DNA from: Pelagomonas calceolata
Taxonomy: Eukaryota > Sar > Pelagophyceae > Pelagomonadales > Pelagomonadaceae
Length of the DNA: 64,000 bases
Direction of reading: 5' to 3'
Assembly: GCA_918797485.1 (NCBI GenBank)
Contig: CAKKNE010000005.1
Location: forward strand, 1,054,001-1,118,000
Below are positions 56,527 to 64,000 of the stretch, piece by piece. Below the pieces are notes generated by a model that did no database searches, was not told where the DNA came from, and worked only from the letters and a program-made list of their open reading frames with translations. The translations under genes were made by a program, and so were the position numbers. The number at the start of each line of letters is the position of its first letter. Position 1 is the first letter of the stretch.

Positions 56527-58188
56527 TTACTCCATCAGCGCCGACGACCCGCAGACGCACGCCACCGCCGCGAGACAAGCCACCGCGGCGGACACGTCGC
56601 GGTTCTTCTTCGAGGGCGACGACAGCGCGTCCGGCAGCAGCTCCGTCAGCGCGATCATCAGCATCAGGCCCGCGGCGAAGCCGACAAACACCGTCTGGAG
56701 GGCGGCCATGCGCGACGCAAAGCTGAAGGCCGCCATCGCGGATAAAGGCTGCGGCACGACCGCTAGCAACGCAGCCAAGACGCAACTCGGCGCCGAGACG
56801 CCTCGAGAACGCAAGACGGCGGCCGTCGCGAGGCCCTCGGGCACGTTGTGCGCTAGCACCGACAGGCGCGCGATGCGCCCGTCTTCCGGGGATTTGGCGT
56901 ACGCGAGGCCGAGCGCCAAACCCTCGGACGCGGCGTGTGACAGCACCGCCACAACAGCGGGCAAGCCTCGCGCCTTCGCGTCGTCGGCGGGCCGCGTAAG
57001 TAACGCGAAGATCATGGCCAGGGCCGCACCCAATGCTGTTGCCAATGCGCCGTCGCGCGCCGCGTCTAACGCGAGGGCAGAAGCGGTCGCGACGACGGCG
57101 CCGCCGGCCGCGGCATGTGCTAAACGAACGGCCGACGGCCCCGTCGAGCCCATCAAGACACAAGGAATCGCTCCTAATGCAGCGAAGGCCAAAGCCGCGG
57201 AGCACTCCATTAATACATCGGTGGACGCGAGCGCGGCGTCGGCGGGCGGCGACGAGAACGGGCGCGCGAGCCACGCCTGTGTGAGATGGCGTCGCGGCGA
57301 TGGCGTCGTGCGAGCGATGCGTCGGCAATCACACGCGTGGAGAGAAACAGGACGCCGCAACCAAACGGGCAGCTGGAGCGGCGCCGGCGCATCAGTGGCA
57401 TCAAAACCCTCCATCGACGTCGCGTGCTGGAAGGCCTCGAGCGCGTGGCCGACGGCGTACGCCGCGACGGCGGCCGCGCCCCCATTAATAACCATGCCTA
57501 ATGCCGATTCGGCGACCGGTTGCGCGGTCAAGCGGGCTTTGGCGGAACCGAGAGCTACTAGGGTCGAAGTAGTCACGAGACACGACGCGATGAACATGCG
57601 TTCTGGCGTCGGGGCCACAGAAGTAGCCACAGTGGCGTAATACGCAAGCAGGGGCATGGCACCGAACAAGACAAACGAAGCGGCCGTCGTCGCGCCTTTT
57701 TTGGCAGCAAGAGATAATAACTCGTCCTCGTCCTCGTCCTGCTCCTCGCCGAGCCAGTCGTCGGGCGGCACTAATTGCAATCGAGCCATCATCGTGTGGG
57801 CCACGAGCACGTCGTCGACCGTGCTCAACGCGTCGACGCATTTTTTGGCGTCCGCTGTGGAGAGCCCGGCCTTCTCGTAGACGCGTTTCAGCTTGCGGAC
57901 CTTCTCGGGCCGTTTGCCGTTTCGGAGCTCGGCGAGCTCCCGTCGCTGCTCGCTCGCGACGTACTCGTCCTCGGCCCTTTCGGACAGGTAGTCGCCGATG
58001 CCCATGGATAACGCATCAGCGACTAAATTTGCCGCGCCCATTAACAAAACAAGGCCGGGGTGTGCTCTTGCTCCGGCGACGGTGGCCACGATGGCAAAGG
58101 TGGTAATGATGCCGTCTAACCCACCGAACACCAGGGACTTGACGTAGTCGCCGGCGCCGGTGCCGGTGTCCTCATCACTACCGCCCAT
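56527..58188 (-). CDS. VIT/CCC1-type iron transporter fused to ZIP-like domain
   Basis: ATG 58188. The N-terminal half is a vacuolar-iron-transporter domain: DYVKSLVFGGLDGIITTFAI, ANLVADALSMGIGDYLSERA, the charged cytosolic metal-binding helices (EYVASEQRRELAELRNGKRP), and closing helices near FVLFGAMPLLAYYATVATSV. The C-terminal half resembles ZIP transporters: VLSHAASEGLALGLAYAKSP and LSVLAHNVPEGLATAAVLRS, with His, Asn and Glu in the HNxPEG pattern of helices 4-5. A 90-nt segment, 57277..57366 (GTTTGG...ATCTCACACAG), is probably an in-frame intron of class 2; without it the protein is 523 aa, with it 553. VIT moves iron or manganese into vacuoles; ZIPs move metal toward the cytosol. Confidence 0.8.
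   Translation of the reverse strand: MGGSDEDTGTGAGDYVKSLVFGGLDGIITTFAIVATVAGARAHPGLVLLMGAANLVADALSMGIGDYLSERAEDEYVASEQRRELAELRNGKRPEKVRKLKRVYEKAGLSTADAKKCVDALSTVDDVLVAHTMMARLQLVPPDDWLGEEQDEDEDELLSLAAKKGATTAASFVLFGAMPLLAYYATVATSVAPTPERMFIASCLVTTSTLVALGSAKARLTAQPVAESALGMVINGGAAAVAAYAVGHALEAFQHATSMEGFDATDAPAPLQLPVWLRRPVSLHACDCRRIARTTPSPRRHLTQAWLARPFSSPPADAALASTDVLMECSAALAFAALGAIPCVLMGSTGPSAVRLAHAAAGGAVVATASALALDAARDGALATALGAALAMIFALLTRPADDAKARGLPAVVAVLSHAASEGLALGLAYAKSPEDGRIARLSVLAHNVPEGLATAAVLRSRGVSAPSCVLAALLAVVPQPLSAMAAFSFASRMAALQTVFVGFAAGLMLMIALTELLPDALSSPSKKNRDVSAAVACLAAVACVCGSSALME
57277..57366 (-). other. probable class-2 intron in VIT-ZIP gene
   Basis: 90 nt, stop-free in frame; coding strand starts GTTTGGTT-GCGGCGTCC and ends CATCTCACACAG. 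Removing it deletes a basic, low-quality 30-aa stretch between the two transporter domains. Confidence 0.6.
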
Positions 58189-58757
58189 GGTGGTAGCGCT
58201 GTCCTGTCGCGTCGGCGGCGTGCGAGTGTTGCGTCTGCGCTGCGGCACTCGGCTTATTTGGCGCGGCGGCGGCGTACGAGTGCTGCGCTGCGCGGGCAGG
58301 GAGTGCCGCGGCGACGCGCCGCTGCTGTGCTGCAGGGCTGGGAGCCTGGGCTGAGGTTACTGCTCAGCAGAGCTAGTGTGCAAGGCAGATTGCCTGGCTG
58401 GCCCGGATTTCTGGCGTTCACAAAAGCGCCGCCGTTTAGCAGGACGCACTTATGGTAGCGCGTTGCCCTCGAGGTTGCAGGCCTTGGGCAGTCGCTTGTG
58501 AGAGGCGCTCGACGCATGAAGCAATGCGATCGCTCGCAGCCGCCAGACGATCCATCCGTGGCGCCAGACGAATCCACGGATACATGCACCGAAGCTGCTA
58601 AATCTGAAAAATCGTCCAGCGGCTTGGAGCGCCAGCCAAAAACAAAGACACACGCTGGCAACGCAACCCGTGCAAGCAAGATGCACGAGAGAGCGCGGAC
58701 ACGTCCATACGCGGCGCGGAGGCAGCCATGATGCATCCATCAGAAGGATAGTGAACC
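58189..58757. other. divergent promoter region, VIT-ZIP / histidine phosphatase
   Basis: About 570 bp without a supported gene. A half match to the palindrome (CTAGTGTGCAAGG) occurs near 58373. Confidence 0.45.
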
Positions 58758-59987
58758 ATGGGCAGCGGCTCCAGTATTGTACAGAAGGCGGACGACGGCG
58801 TCGACGCCGTCCTGCAGGCGTGCCGCGAAGCGAAGGACGGCCCCGTGTTACTGATAAAGCTCACGGGCGCGCCCAAGGCCCGGGTCCTGCCGCGCGGGCC
58901 GGAATCCACGTCGCCGGTCGGCCTCCTCCGGCCCCACGCCTGGCTTTGTATGCCCTACAAAGGTGATGTGGAGGTACAAGTAGCTTTGAATATCGTGGAC
59001 GTCAAGCGCACGACGCACGCGTTCCGCGCCGTCAGCTTTGGTGATCATAAAGACGTGACGGCTGCGGAGACAGTTAAAGTAGAGGGCCTCGCCGCACCTG
59101 ATCAAGATGGCTGGGGCTTGGTCAAAACCTTCCAGACGGGCGATTTGACAGGGGCGCGCCGCAAATACAAAGTGCACGCCCGTTTAGCATCCGTAAAGGC
59201 GGTGCTCGCGCCTCGAAAACTATTCTTGGTGCGCCATGCGGAATCGACATGGAACCGCGCAACTAGAGTAGGGGACGTGGCGACGATGTTGTCGGATGTG
59301 GACCACGGCCTGACGAAGCTTGGTGTGAAACAGTGCGCCGAGCTCCAGAGACATGTCGCGGAGCCGCCCAGGACCGAGGCGGAACGGGCGTTTCTAGCCG
59401 CGAAGAAGGTCTTCTCCTCGCCGTCCAGAAGGACGGTGCAGACGGCCTTGTTAGCATTGAAGGGCCATCCCGCGCTGAGCGAGGGATCTGTAGTATTAAG
59501 GGCGGATCTGCGCGAAGTGAGAACAGCACATGGTCGGGACAACATCGCGCGCGCGAGCGGCGTCGCCATCCGCGCGCAAGCCGTCGCTGGTTTAGAGAAG
59601 GGCGAGTATCCAACTGTCGACGCGGACGGCGTCGCGCACGAGTGGTGGGCGTCGGCCGCCGAAAATGAGGCGACCGTCAGAAGAAGAGTCGACCGCGAGC
59701 TCGCGCAGTTGTGTATGAGAAGCGACGCCTCGCTGATCTTCAACTCCCACTCGAAGTTTATTCGCTGTATGTTCCGCGCGGAGGGCGGCGACTGCGCCTT
59801 CGCCCGCGGCAAGATCGCGAACTGCGGCGTCGTCGCGGTGGATGTGGCCATTGACAAACCCGCCGGGCGTCGCTTGGAGGCCCCGGAACTTCTGTTCGGG
59901 GGGACGTTTTCGAGCGCGGACAGCCGCGCGTCGCTGCTGGAGGCTATTAGGAGGCGGAGTCGATCCGGCGACGTCTCCGGCGGTTGA
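58758..59987 (+). CDS. histidine phosphatase (phosphoglycerate-mutase-like) protein
   Basis: 409 aa. Residues about 152-165 carry the catalytic RHG-type motif as KLFLVRHAESTWNR, with the downstream acid/His region FNSHSKFIRCMFRAEGGDC providing the second conserved His. VFSSPSRRTVQTALLAL matches the phosphate-pocket Arg segment. The first 140 residues are an unidentified beta-rich domain (PHAWLCMPYKGDVEVQVALN). The start MGSGSS fits an N-myristoylation signal, so membrane association is possible. The substrate cannot be assigned; glycolytic mutase is unlikely given the extra domain and altered spacing. Confidence 0.75.
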   Translation: MGSGSSIVQKADDGVDAVLQACREAKDGPVLLIKLTGAPKARVLPRGPESTSPVGLLRPHAWLCMPYKGDVEVQVALNIVDVKRTTHAFRAVSFGDHKDVTAAETVKVEGLAAPDQDGWGLVKTFQTGDLTGARRKYKVHARLASVKAVLAPRKLFLVRHAESTWNRATRVGDVATMLSDVDHGLTKLGVKQCAELQRHVAEPPRTEAERAFLAAKKVFSSPSRRTVQTALLALKGHPALSEGSVVLRADLREVRTAHGRDNIARASGVAIRAQAVAGLEKGEYPTVDADGVAHEWWASAAENEATVRRRVDRELAQLCMRSDASLIFNSHSKFIRCMFRAEGGDCAFARGKIANCGVVAVDVAIDKPAGRRLEAPELLFGGTFSSADSRASLLEAIRRRSRSGDVSGG

Positions 59988-60174
59988 TTTATTATTAGCT
60001 TTAAGTATCTAGTTGTTGCCAGTGTTTTGGGGTTGCGTCGACGCCGTCCATCTCCACTGATACGATGCAGTGACCACGTCGGTCCACGACTCCTCCGACG
60101 AGTCCGCTCCGAGAGAATAGGGTAAACGCCAGCCAGCGGCTACGAGAGGCGGGTTCTAAACGCGACATGACACG

Positions 60175-60551
60175 ATGTGGGTTCCTTACTCTAGCGGCGC
60201 GACTTCTTGTCTCGCGGTCGCGGTCGAGGCGTGCGCGGACGACACGAAGGGCCAGACGTGCTATATTTGTACGCAAGCCCTCCACTGGAAAACGAAGGAG
60301 GGCCTCGTGCGCATGTGTGCGTGCCGCGGAACGTCGGGCTTCGCGCACGTGTCGTGTTTGGCGGAGCAGGCGAAGATTTTGTGCGACGAGGCCGAGTGGA
60401 GACGCTGGGGGACGTGGAACGGACCGCGCGGCGCGTGTTCGGTGGCGCGCACCCGCTCACCTCGGCCATTGAGGGCGACATGCGAAGCGCGCGTGCAGCG
60501 CTCCGCGCCCGCGAAGCCGGGGAGAGCGTGGTCTTCGTACGTGCAAAATGA
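60175..60551 (+). pseudogene. RING-CH-type zinc-finger gene, frameshifted and shortened
   Basis: From ATG 60175 the frame encodes a RING-CH half: CYICTQALHWKTKEGLVRMC, then CACRGTSGFAHVSCLAEQAK. The expected second half with its final CxxC is missing. Near 60395 the reading continues only in another frame, which ends at 60551 and encodes a tail typical of these algal proteins (VETLGDVERTARRVFGGAHP, then IEGDMRSARAALRAREAG). No GT-AG intron of normal size reconciles the frames. This looks like a gene with an internal deletion and a shift. Function, if any remains, is unknown. Confidence 0.55.
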
Positions 60552-60595
60552 ACAACACCTTATCACAAATAAACACACAAGAATACAAGAATTAC

Positions 60596-61930
60596 TCATA
60601 ACACAAGCTCCTCGAACCCGTCGCCCGGCGCTTCGAAGTACGCGGCCACGTCGTCCGGCGCCGGCCGCCACGCCGGCGAGCGGTCCTTGTCGACGAGCGC
60701 CGCGCGCACGCCCTCGTAGAAGTCCGCCGAGAGCGTCGACGAGGGCCGCACCATATTTGTCATCACGCGGAAGTCCGTGCGCAGCACGTCGTCCAACTTG
60801 GCACCGCGCGCGCGGCGGATGGCCTCGAGGGTCACGGCGGCCGCCGTCGGCGAGCCGCGCCGGATCGCCGCCGCGGCATCCGCGCAGAACGGCGATGCAT
60901 CGGCGTCGAGCGCAGTCAGTATGGACCTGTGTGGAAATCAAATTTTTACGGCGCGTTCGCGCTGAATCATCGCGTCGACCTCCACGCCATCGACGCGACG
61001 CCTGCTCAATGGCGTGGCGGTGCCGGTTCCTCGCCGCTCGACGGAGCCAGGACGGCCGCGTCATCGCCGAGAAATGACTTAGTGAAGAATTGTCGGTGCA
61101 CCCGACGCTCTGGTCGATTTCCACACAGGTATGGACCGGACGTCCGGTTCCGAAAAACACGCGTCGATGGCGTCTGCGTGCGCCCGCACGGCCGGGGCGC
61201 CGGCGGGCGCCACGTGGAAGCGTCGGAGCGTCGCGTCGACGGCGTCGGCGAACGCGGCTGGAGGTTGGTCGCCGTCGAGCGCCGCCAGCGCGTCGCGGAT
61301 TTCATCTATTGACGACGACGCGACGCAGTGCGTCGCCAGACCAAGCGCAACGACGTCCGCCGCGTCCAGCCGCGCGCCCGTCAAGGCCGCGTACTCGCCG
61401 GCGCGGCCCGGTGTCGACGCGAGCGCTAGCGACGCCCCTACGTCCGGGAAGAGGCCGATGGCGACCTCGGGCATCGCGAGCTGCGTCTTCTCGGTAGCGA
61501 TCCGGTACTTCCCGTGGACGCTGAGCCCAACACCGCCGCCGAACGTGAACCCGTCCCAGAAGCTGCATTGGACGACCCTCGACTCGCGGAGCGCGCCGGT
61601 CCTCGCGTTGAGCGCGTACTCTTCGCGGAAGAACGGCGTCGTCGGCTTGTCTTCGAGGCCCGCCGCGCGCACCGCGACGATGTCGCCGCCCGCGCAAAAA
61701 GCTCGCTCACCTTCACCTCGCAACGCAAGCGCGACGCAGCCTTGGGACGCTTCGGCGGCGTCGAAGGCTGACTGCAGTTCGCGCACCATTTCTAGGTTTA
61801 ATGCGTTCAGTTTTTTGGGTCGATTCAGCGTGACGTCGAGCAATGCGCCGCGCCTGTCGACTTTTAAGTGCTCAAAGGCATTGCTGCTCATGGTCCTGTG
61901 GAGCGTGCGCGCGGCGACGTGGAGCCGCAT
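60596..61930 (-). CDS. HIBCH: 3-hydroxyisobutyryl-CoA hydrolase (crotonase fold)
   Basis: Exons 61930..61137 and 60926..60596 give 374 aa. HIBCH releases 3-hydroxyisobutyrate from its CoA ester in mitochondrial valine breakdown. Seen: LNRPKKLNALNLEMVRELQS, the oxyanion segments GERAFCAGGDIVAV and FGGGVGLSVHGKYRIATEKT, and MPEVAIGLFPDVGASL with the catalytic Glu and Asp. The C-terminal HIBYL-CoA-specific part is in exon 2: RRGSPTAAAVTLEAIRRARG, DFRVMTNMV, DFYEGVRAALVDKDRSPAWR. The leader MRLHVAARTLHRT is basic and amphipathic. Splicing out the introner joins DVRSI to LTALDAD. Identification is firm. Confidence 0.93.
60927..61128 (-). mobile_element. introner in HIBCH gene
   Basis: The 202-bp element is the longest of the set. 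Coding-strand ends are CTGTGTGGAAATCGA and TTGATTTCCACACAG. An exact 8-bp duplication GTATGGAC (forward strand) lies at 60919..60926 and 61129..61136. It contains CTCCACGCCATCGACGCGAC facing CAATGGCGTGG. The intron is 60927..61136 with the donor GTCCAT in the duplicated target. Confidence 0.95.
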
Positions 61931-62250
61931 GCGTCGCAGGCGGCACCGTGCGCGTGCGGGGACGACGTGTGCTGCGCGGAGCACCTGTTTGGCTTGTGTA
62001 GGCGCAAAGCTTTGGGCTAGTGTCTTACTACGCTAGTTACGCTGTTTTGCGCGCGCGCTTTTTCCCGGGGCCTCCTGAGCTCGCGGGTTTCTACGTCGAC
62101 AGCCTTTGCGCGCTTTTTGAGATCGTCTGTTCCTAGCTCTGGGGAATAGGCACAGCTGACAGCGCTGCTGACAATCTGCTGACTGCTGACAGGGACAGGC
62201 TGCATAGCAGCGGTCAAAAAACAATCTACCTCTGATCCGCAGTGGTCATT
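61931..62250. other. divergent promoter region, HIBCH / ankyrin
   Basis: About 320 bp with one palindrome at 62019..62038. No gene is seen. Confidence 0.5.
62019..62038 (+). promoter_or_regulatory. intergenic palindrome copy 10
   Basis: CTAGTGTC-TTACTA-CGCTAG, 20 bp, lies 88 bp from ATG 61930 (divergent) and 212 bp before ATG 62251. Confidence 0.6.
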
Positions 62251-62985
62251 ATGGATCCAGAGCCCAACTGGTCTCCTATCTTCCGCGCTGTTATGGACCT
62301 TGATGTTCAAGCTCTGCGGCGCGAGCTCGCGTCTGGCGTCGACGTTAATCTGATGGAGGACAAAACCACGCCGCTCTATATGGCTGTGATTTTTGGTAGT
62401 TCATACGCTGAGGAAAAGTTACAGGAGCGACTCGAGTGCATCTCAATGCTCTTGGAGGCTGGCGCTTCAATATCTAATATTGGCCGGGGAGCAACTGCAT
62501 TACATCATGCTGCGAGCAATGAGTCCCCGGCATTCCATCCCGTCATCAAGCTACTCATGGAATCGGGCGCCGATGTTAATGCAGTTGATTCTTTGGGCGA
62601 TTCCGTGTTAGCTGCGGCAGCAGAAAGTGGTACGACCGGCGCTGTCAGGATGCTCATCTCGGCGGGCGCCGTGGGTCTCGACCGAGCCCTGGACCTAGCG
62701 ATTACGAATGGCAAAATACGCAATTGCGCTCAGCTCCTGCGCGCCGGCGCCGCACTACCGGCCGTAATAACCGCGCCCGCGCCGCCGCCGTATTCGCAAA
62801 GGCGCGGTTTCCCGCAAATGTGCGCTTACATAGGGAACATCCGCGCGGCGGGAAATTACAAAGCCTACGAGAAGGCGCATCGTCAGCGCCTCGTGGCAAT
62901 ATTCCTCCCGAAACTGCCTCATCTCCCGGCCGACGTGCTCGGGCGCGTCGTCGAAATTTTATGGGATATTGGGGGTCACGAATAA
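62251..62985 (+). CDS. ankyrin-repeat protein
   Basis: 244 aa from ATG 62251. Four ankyrin-like repeats are traceable: IFRAVMDLDVQALRRELASG, TPLYMAVIFGS...ISMLLEAGASI, TALHHAASNE...IKLLMESGADV, and SVLAAAAESGTTGAVRMLIS. A fifth is degenerate (LDLAITNGKIRNCAQLLRAG). The C terminus HLPADVLGRVVEILWDIGGH resembles the LPxDVLxxVxxFL ends found in many algal ankyrin and F-box-like proteins. It probably mediates protein binding; the partner is unknown. Confidence 0.8.
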   Translation: MDPEPNWSPIFRAVMDLDVQALRRELASGVDVNLMEDKTTPLYMAVIFGSSYAEEKLQERLECISMLLEAGASISNIGRGATALHHAASNESPAFHPVIKLLMESGADVNAVDSLGDSVLAAAAESGTTGAVRMLISAGAVGLDRALDLAITNGKIRNCAQLLRAGAALPAVITAPAPPPYSQRRGFPQMCAYIGNIRAAGNYKAYEKAHRQRLVAIFLPKLPHLPADVLGRVVEILWDIGGHE

Positions 62986-63022
62986 TGTGCACTGTTAATA
63001 GCTATTAAGGTTACACATAGAT

Positions 63023-64000
63023 CTAACACCCGTACGCCGCGACGAGCGCCTCCTTCGCCTCGGACACCTCGCGCATCTTCCGCTCGGCTCTTAACCGATC
63101 GCCCCGAGCTTTGTCCGGGTGCCACAGCCGCGCCAGTTTTTTATGTTGCTTCTTGAGCCACTTGCATTTGGATTCTTTCCGCAAATCCAGGACGTTGGCC
63201 GGCAGGTCTAGAACACGGGCATGATCTCTACGTTTCTCCCACTGGTCCTCGAGCCGCCGGCAGTCCATCAGCCGCCTTCTTAGATCGAAAGCGTCGCCCG
63301 CGTCGTCGGTCCACTGCAGTCGTTCTGCCTCAGCCCTTTCCCCACCGGCCGCCTCGACGGCGGCGCGCCAGTCGCGCACCGCGTCGTCGTAGGCGTCGTC
63401 CCGCTCGAGAGCCGCCGCTCGAGCCGCGTAGGCTTCGACACCCTCGTCCTGTTGGACCGCAGCGTCGCAGGCCGGCTTCGCCAGCTCATGGCGTCTCACG
63501 CGACTAAACGCGTGGCAGCTCCGCAGATAAAGCGTCGCCCGATACGCCTCCAAGCGACTCCCTTCGAACTCCTCGCCCAGCGCGTCCAGGGCGCCGTAGG
63601 CCTCGTCCAACAAGTCGACCGTCTTGAGGGCCATCCCCTTTTTCAGTTGCTTATCAATAGATTCGACCCTCCTCTTGAGTTCCTTGAGCCCGTCGTACTG
63701 CGTCCTTAAAGGTTTGGAATCGGGGTCGTGCCTGAGACCAGCTTGGACAAACCTAGTCGCCTTGTCGAGGCGACCCCTTTCCAGTGCTGCTGCTGCCCCA
63801 ATGGTCAGCGCGAGCGTCTTCGGCTCGCCCGTCACGAAGGGCGTCCGCATCAGTTTCGGATTATGTTTTTCTAACGCTTGTAAGGCAGCTCCTGCGACCT
63901 GTTCGGCGCCGCCCGCGTCGCCTAGCACCAAACGGGCTCGCGCGAGCCAGACGGCCCACTTGAGCGGGCGGCCACTCCTTACGAGACGAGCCAACGCCTC
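63023..64000 (-). CDS. TPR plus J-domain co-chaperone (partial, 5' end outside window)
   Basis: At least 325 codons; the frame runs off the right edge, so the start is missing. TPR-like helices fill most of it (WAVWLARARLVLGDAGGAEQ; EAYRATLYLRSCHAFSRVRR; VEAYAARAAALERDDAYDDA). The C terminus holds a J domain with an intact HPD: LKKQHKKLARLWHPDKARGD, then MREVSEAKEALVAAYGC. TPR followed by J is the layout of DNAJC3 and DNAJC7, which couple clients to Hsp70. The J domain is the very last part of the protein, as in DNAJC3. No ER retention signal is seen. Confidence 0.75.
   Translation of the reverse strand, partial: EALARLVRSGRPLKWAVWLARARLVLGDAGGAEQVAGAALQALEKHNPKLMRTPFVTGEPKTLALTIGAAAALERGRLDKATRFVQAGLRHDPDSKPLRTQYDGLKELKRRVESIDKQLKKGMALKTVDLLDEAYGALDALGEEFEGSRLEAYRATLYLRSCHAFSRVRRHELAKPACDAAVQQDEGVEAYAARAAALERDDAYDDAVRDWRAAVEAAGGERAEAERLQWTDDAGDAFDLRRRLMDCRRLEDQWEKRRDHARVLDLPANVLDLRKESKCKWLKKQHKKLARLWHPDKARGDRLRAERKMREVSEAKEALVAAYGC

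Noticed and set aside
56192-57328. Reverse ORF of 378 codons including the 78-bp repeat
   Set aside because: No ATG at a plausible place, composition is Arg/Gly-rich, and it overlaps the VIT-ZIP coding region in another frame.

Overview
The window is nuclear DNA from a GC-rich eukaryotic alga, most likely a pelagophyte stramenopile close to Aureococcus. Supporting signs are intron-containing genes encoding eukaryotic proteins (APC11, REV1, FAD glycerol-3-phosphate dehydrogenase with EF-hands, SLC25 carrier), a UGPase-phosphoglucomutase fusion of the kind known from stramenopiles, a GH81 beta-1,3-glucanase fitting a laminarin-type storage glucan, signal-peptide-like N termini followed by AF or F that resemble heterokont plastid presequences, and a family of short terminal-inverted-repeat insertions that act as introns (introners). 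I see no rRNA, tRNA, CRISPR, viral or LTR element.

Layout. 0-8.3 kb: plastid-type dapB, GH81 glucanase, an unknown protein, an SLC25 carrier and a broken TPR gene. 8.3-18.2 kb: a large BspA/DUF285 surface protein, a DJ-1/PfpI protein, a lysine-rich coiled coil, a TAZ plus U-box protein, a TenA-like protein and a SnoaL-like protein. 18.9-30.6 kb: mitochondrial glycerol-3-phosphate dehydrogenase, an F-box protein with histone-fold-like segments, the UGP-PGM fusion, a CobW-family GTPase fused to a SAP domain, and an aquaglyceroporin. 30.7-43.3 kb: an XPG/FEN-like nuclease, an unknown two-exon gene, and an uninterrupted 2,840-residue ORF with CCCH fingers, about 15 copies of a repeated domain, and DCD-, SAP- and J-like domains. 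44-53.5 kb: REV1 fused to a PNK-type kinase, an F-box protein, argininosuccinate synthase, and an Ala/Arg-rich coiled-coil protein. 54-64 kb: APC11, a CDF metal transporter beside a VIT-ZIP fusion transporter, a histidine phosphatase, a frameshifted RING-CH gene, HIBYL-CoA hydrolase, an ankyrin protein, and the end of a TPR/J-domain co-chaperone.

Three patterns cut across genes. (1) Six introners, five with CTGTGTG-type ends and one decayed, each flanked by an 8-bp target duplication whose first two bases (GT, once GC) serve as the splice donor while the element supplies the CAG acceptor. (2) Five other introns share a GCGGCGTCC-like block starting 8 nt after the donor, suggesting a second, older insertion family. 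(3) A 20-22 bp imperfect palindrome, CTAGTGTC-N4/6-GACGCTAG, occurs ten times, always between genes and upstream of start codons.

Genes are closely packed on both strands with no operon logic. Related functions include glucan and sugar metabolism (GH81, UGP-PGM), lysine and arginine synthesis (dapB, argG), valine breakdown (HIBCH), glycerol handling (glycerol-3-phosphate dehydrogenase, aquaglyceroporin), metal handling (CobW, CDF, VIT-ZIP) and ubiquitin-linked proteins (APC11, two F-box, U-box, RING-CH).
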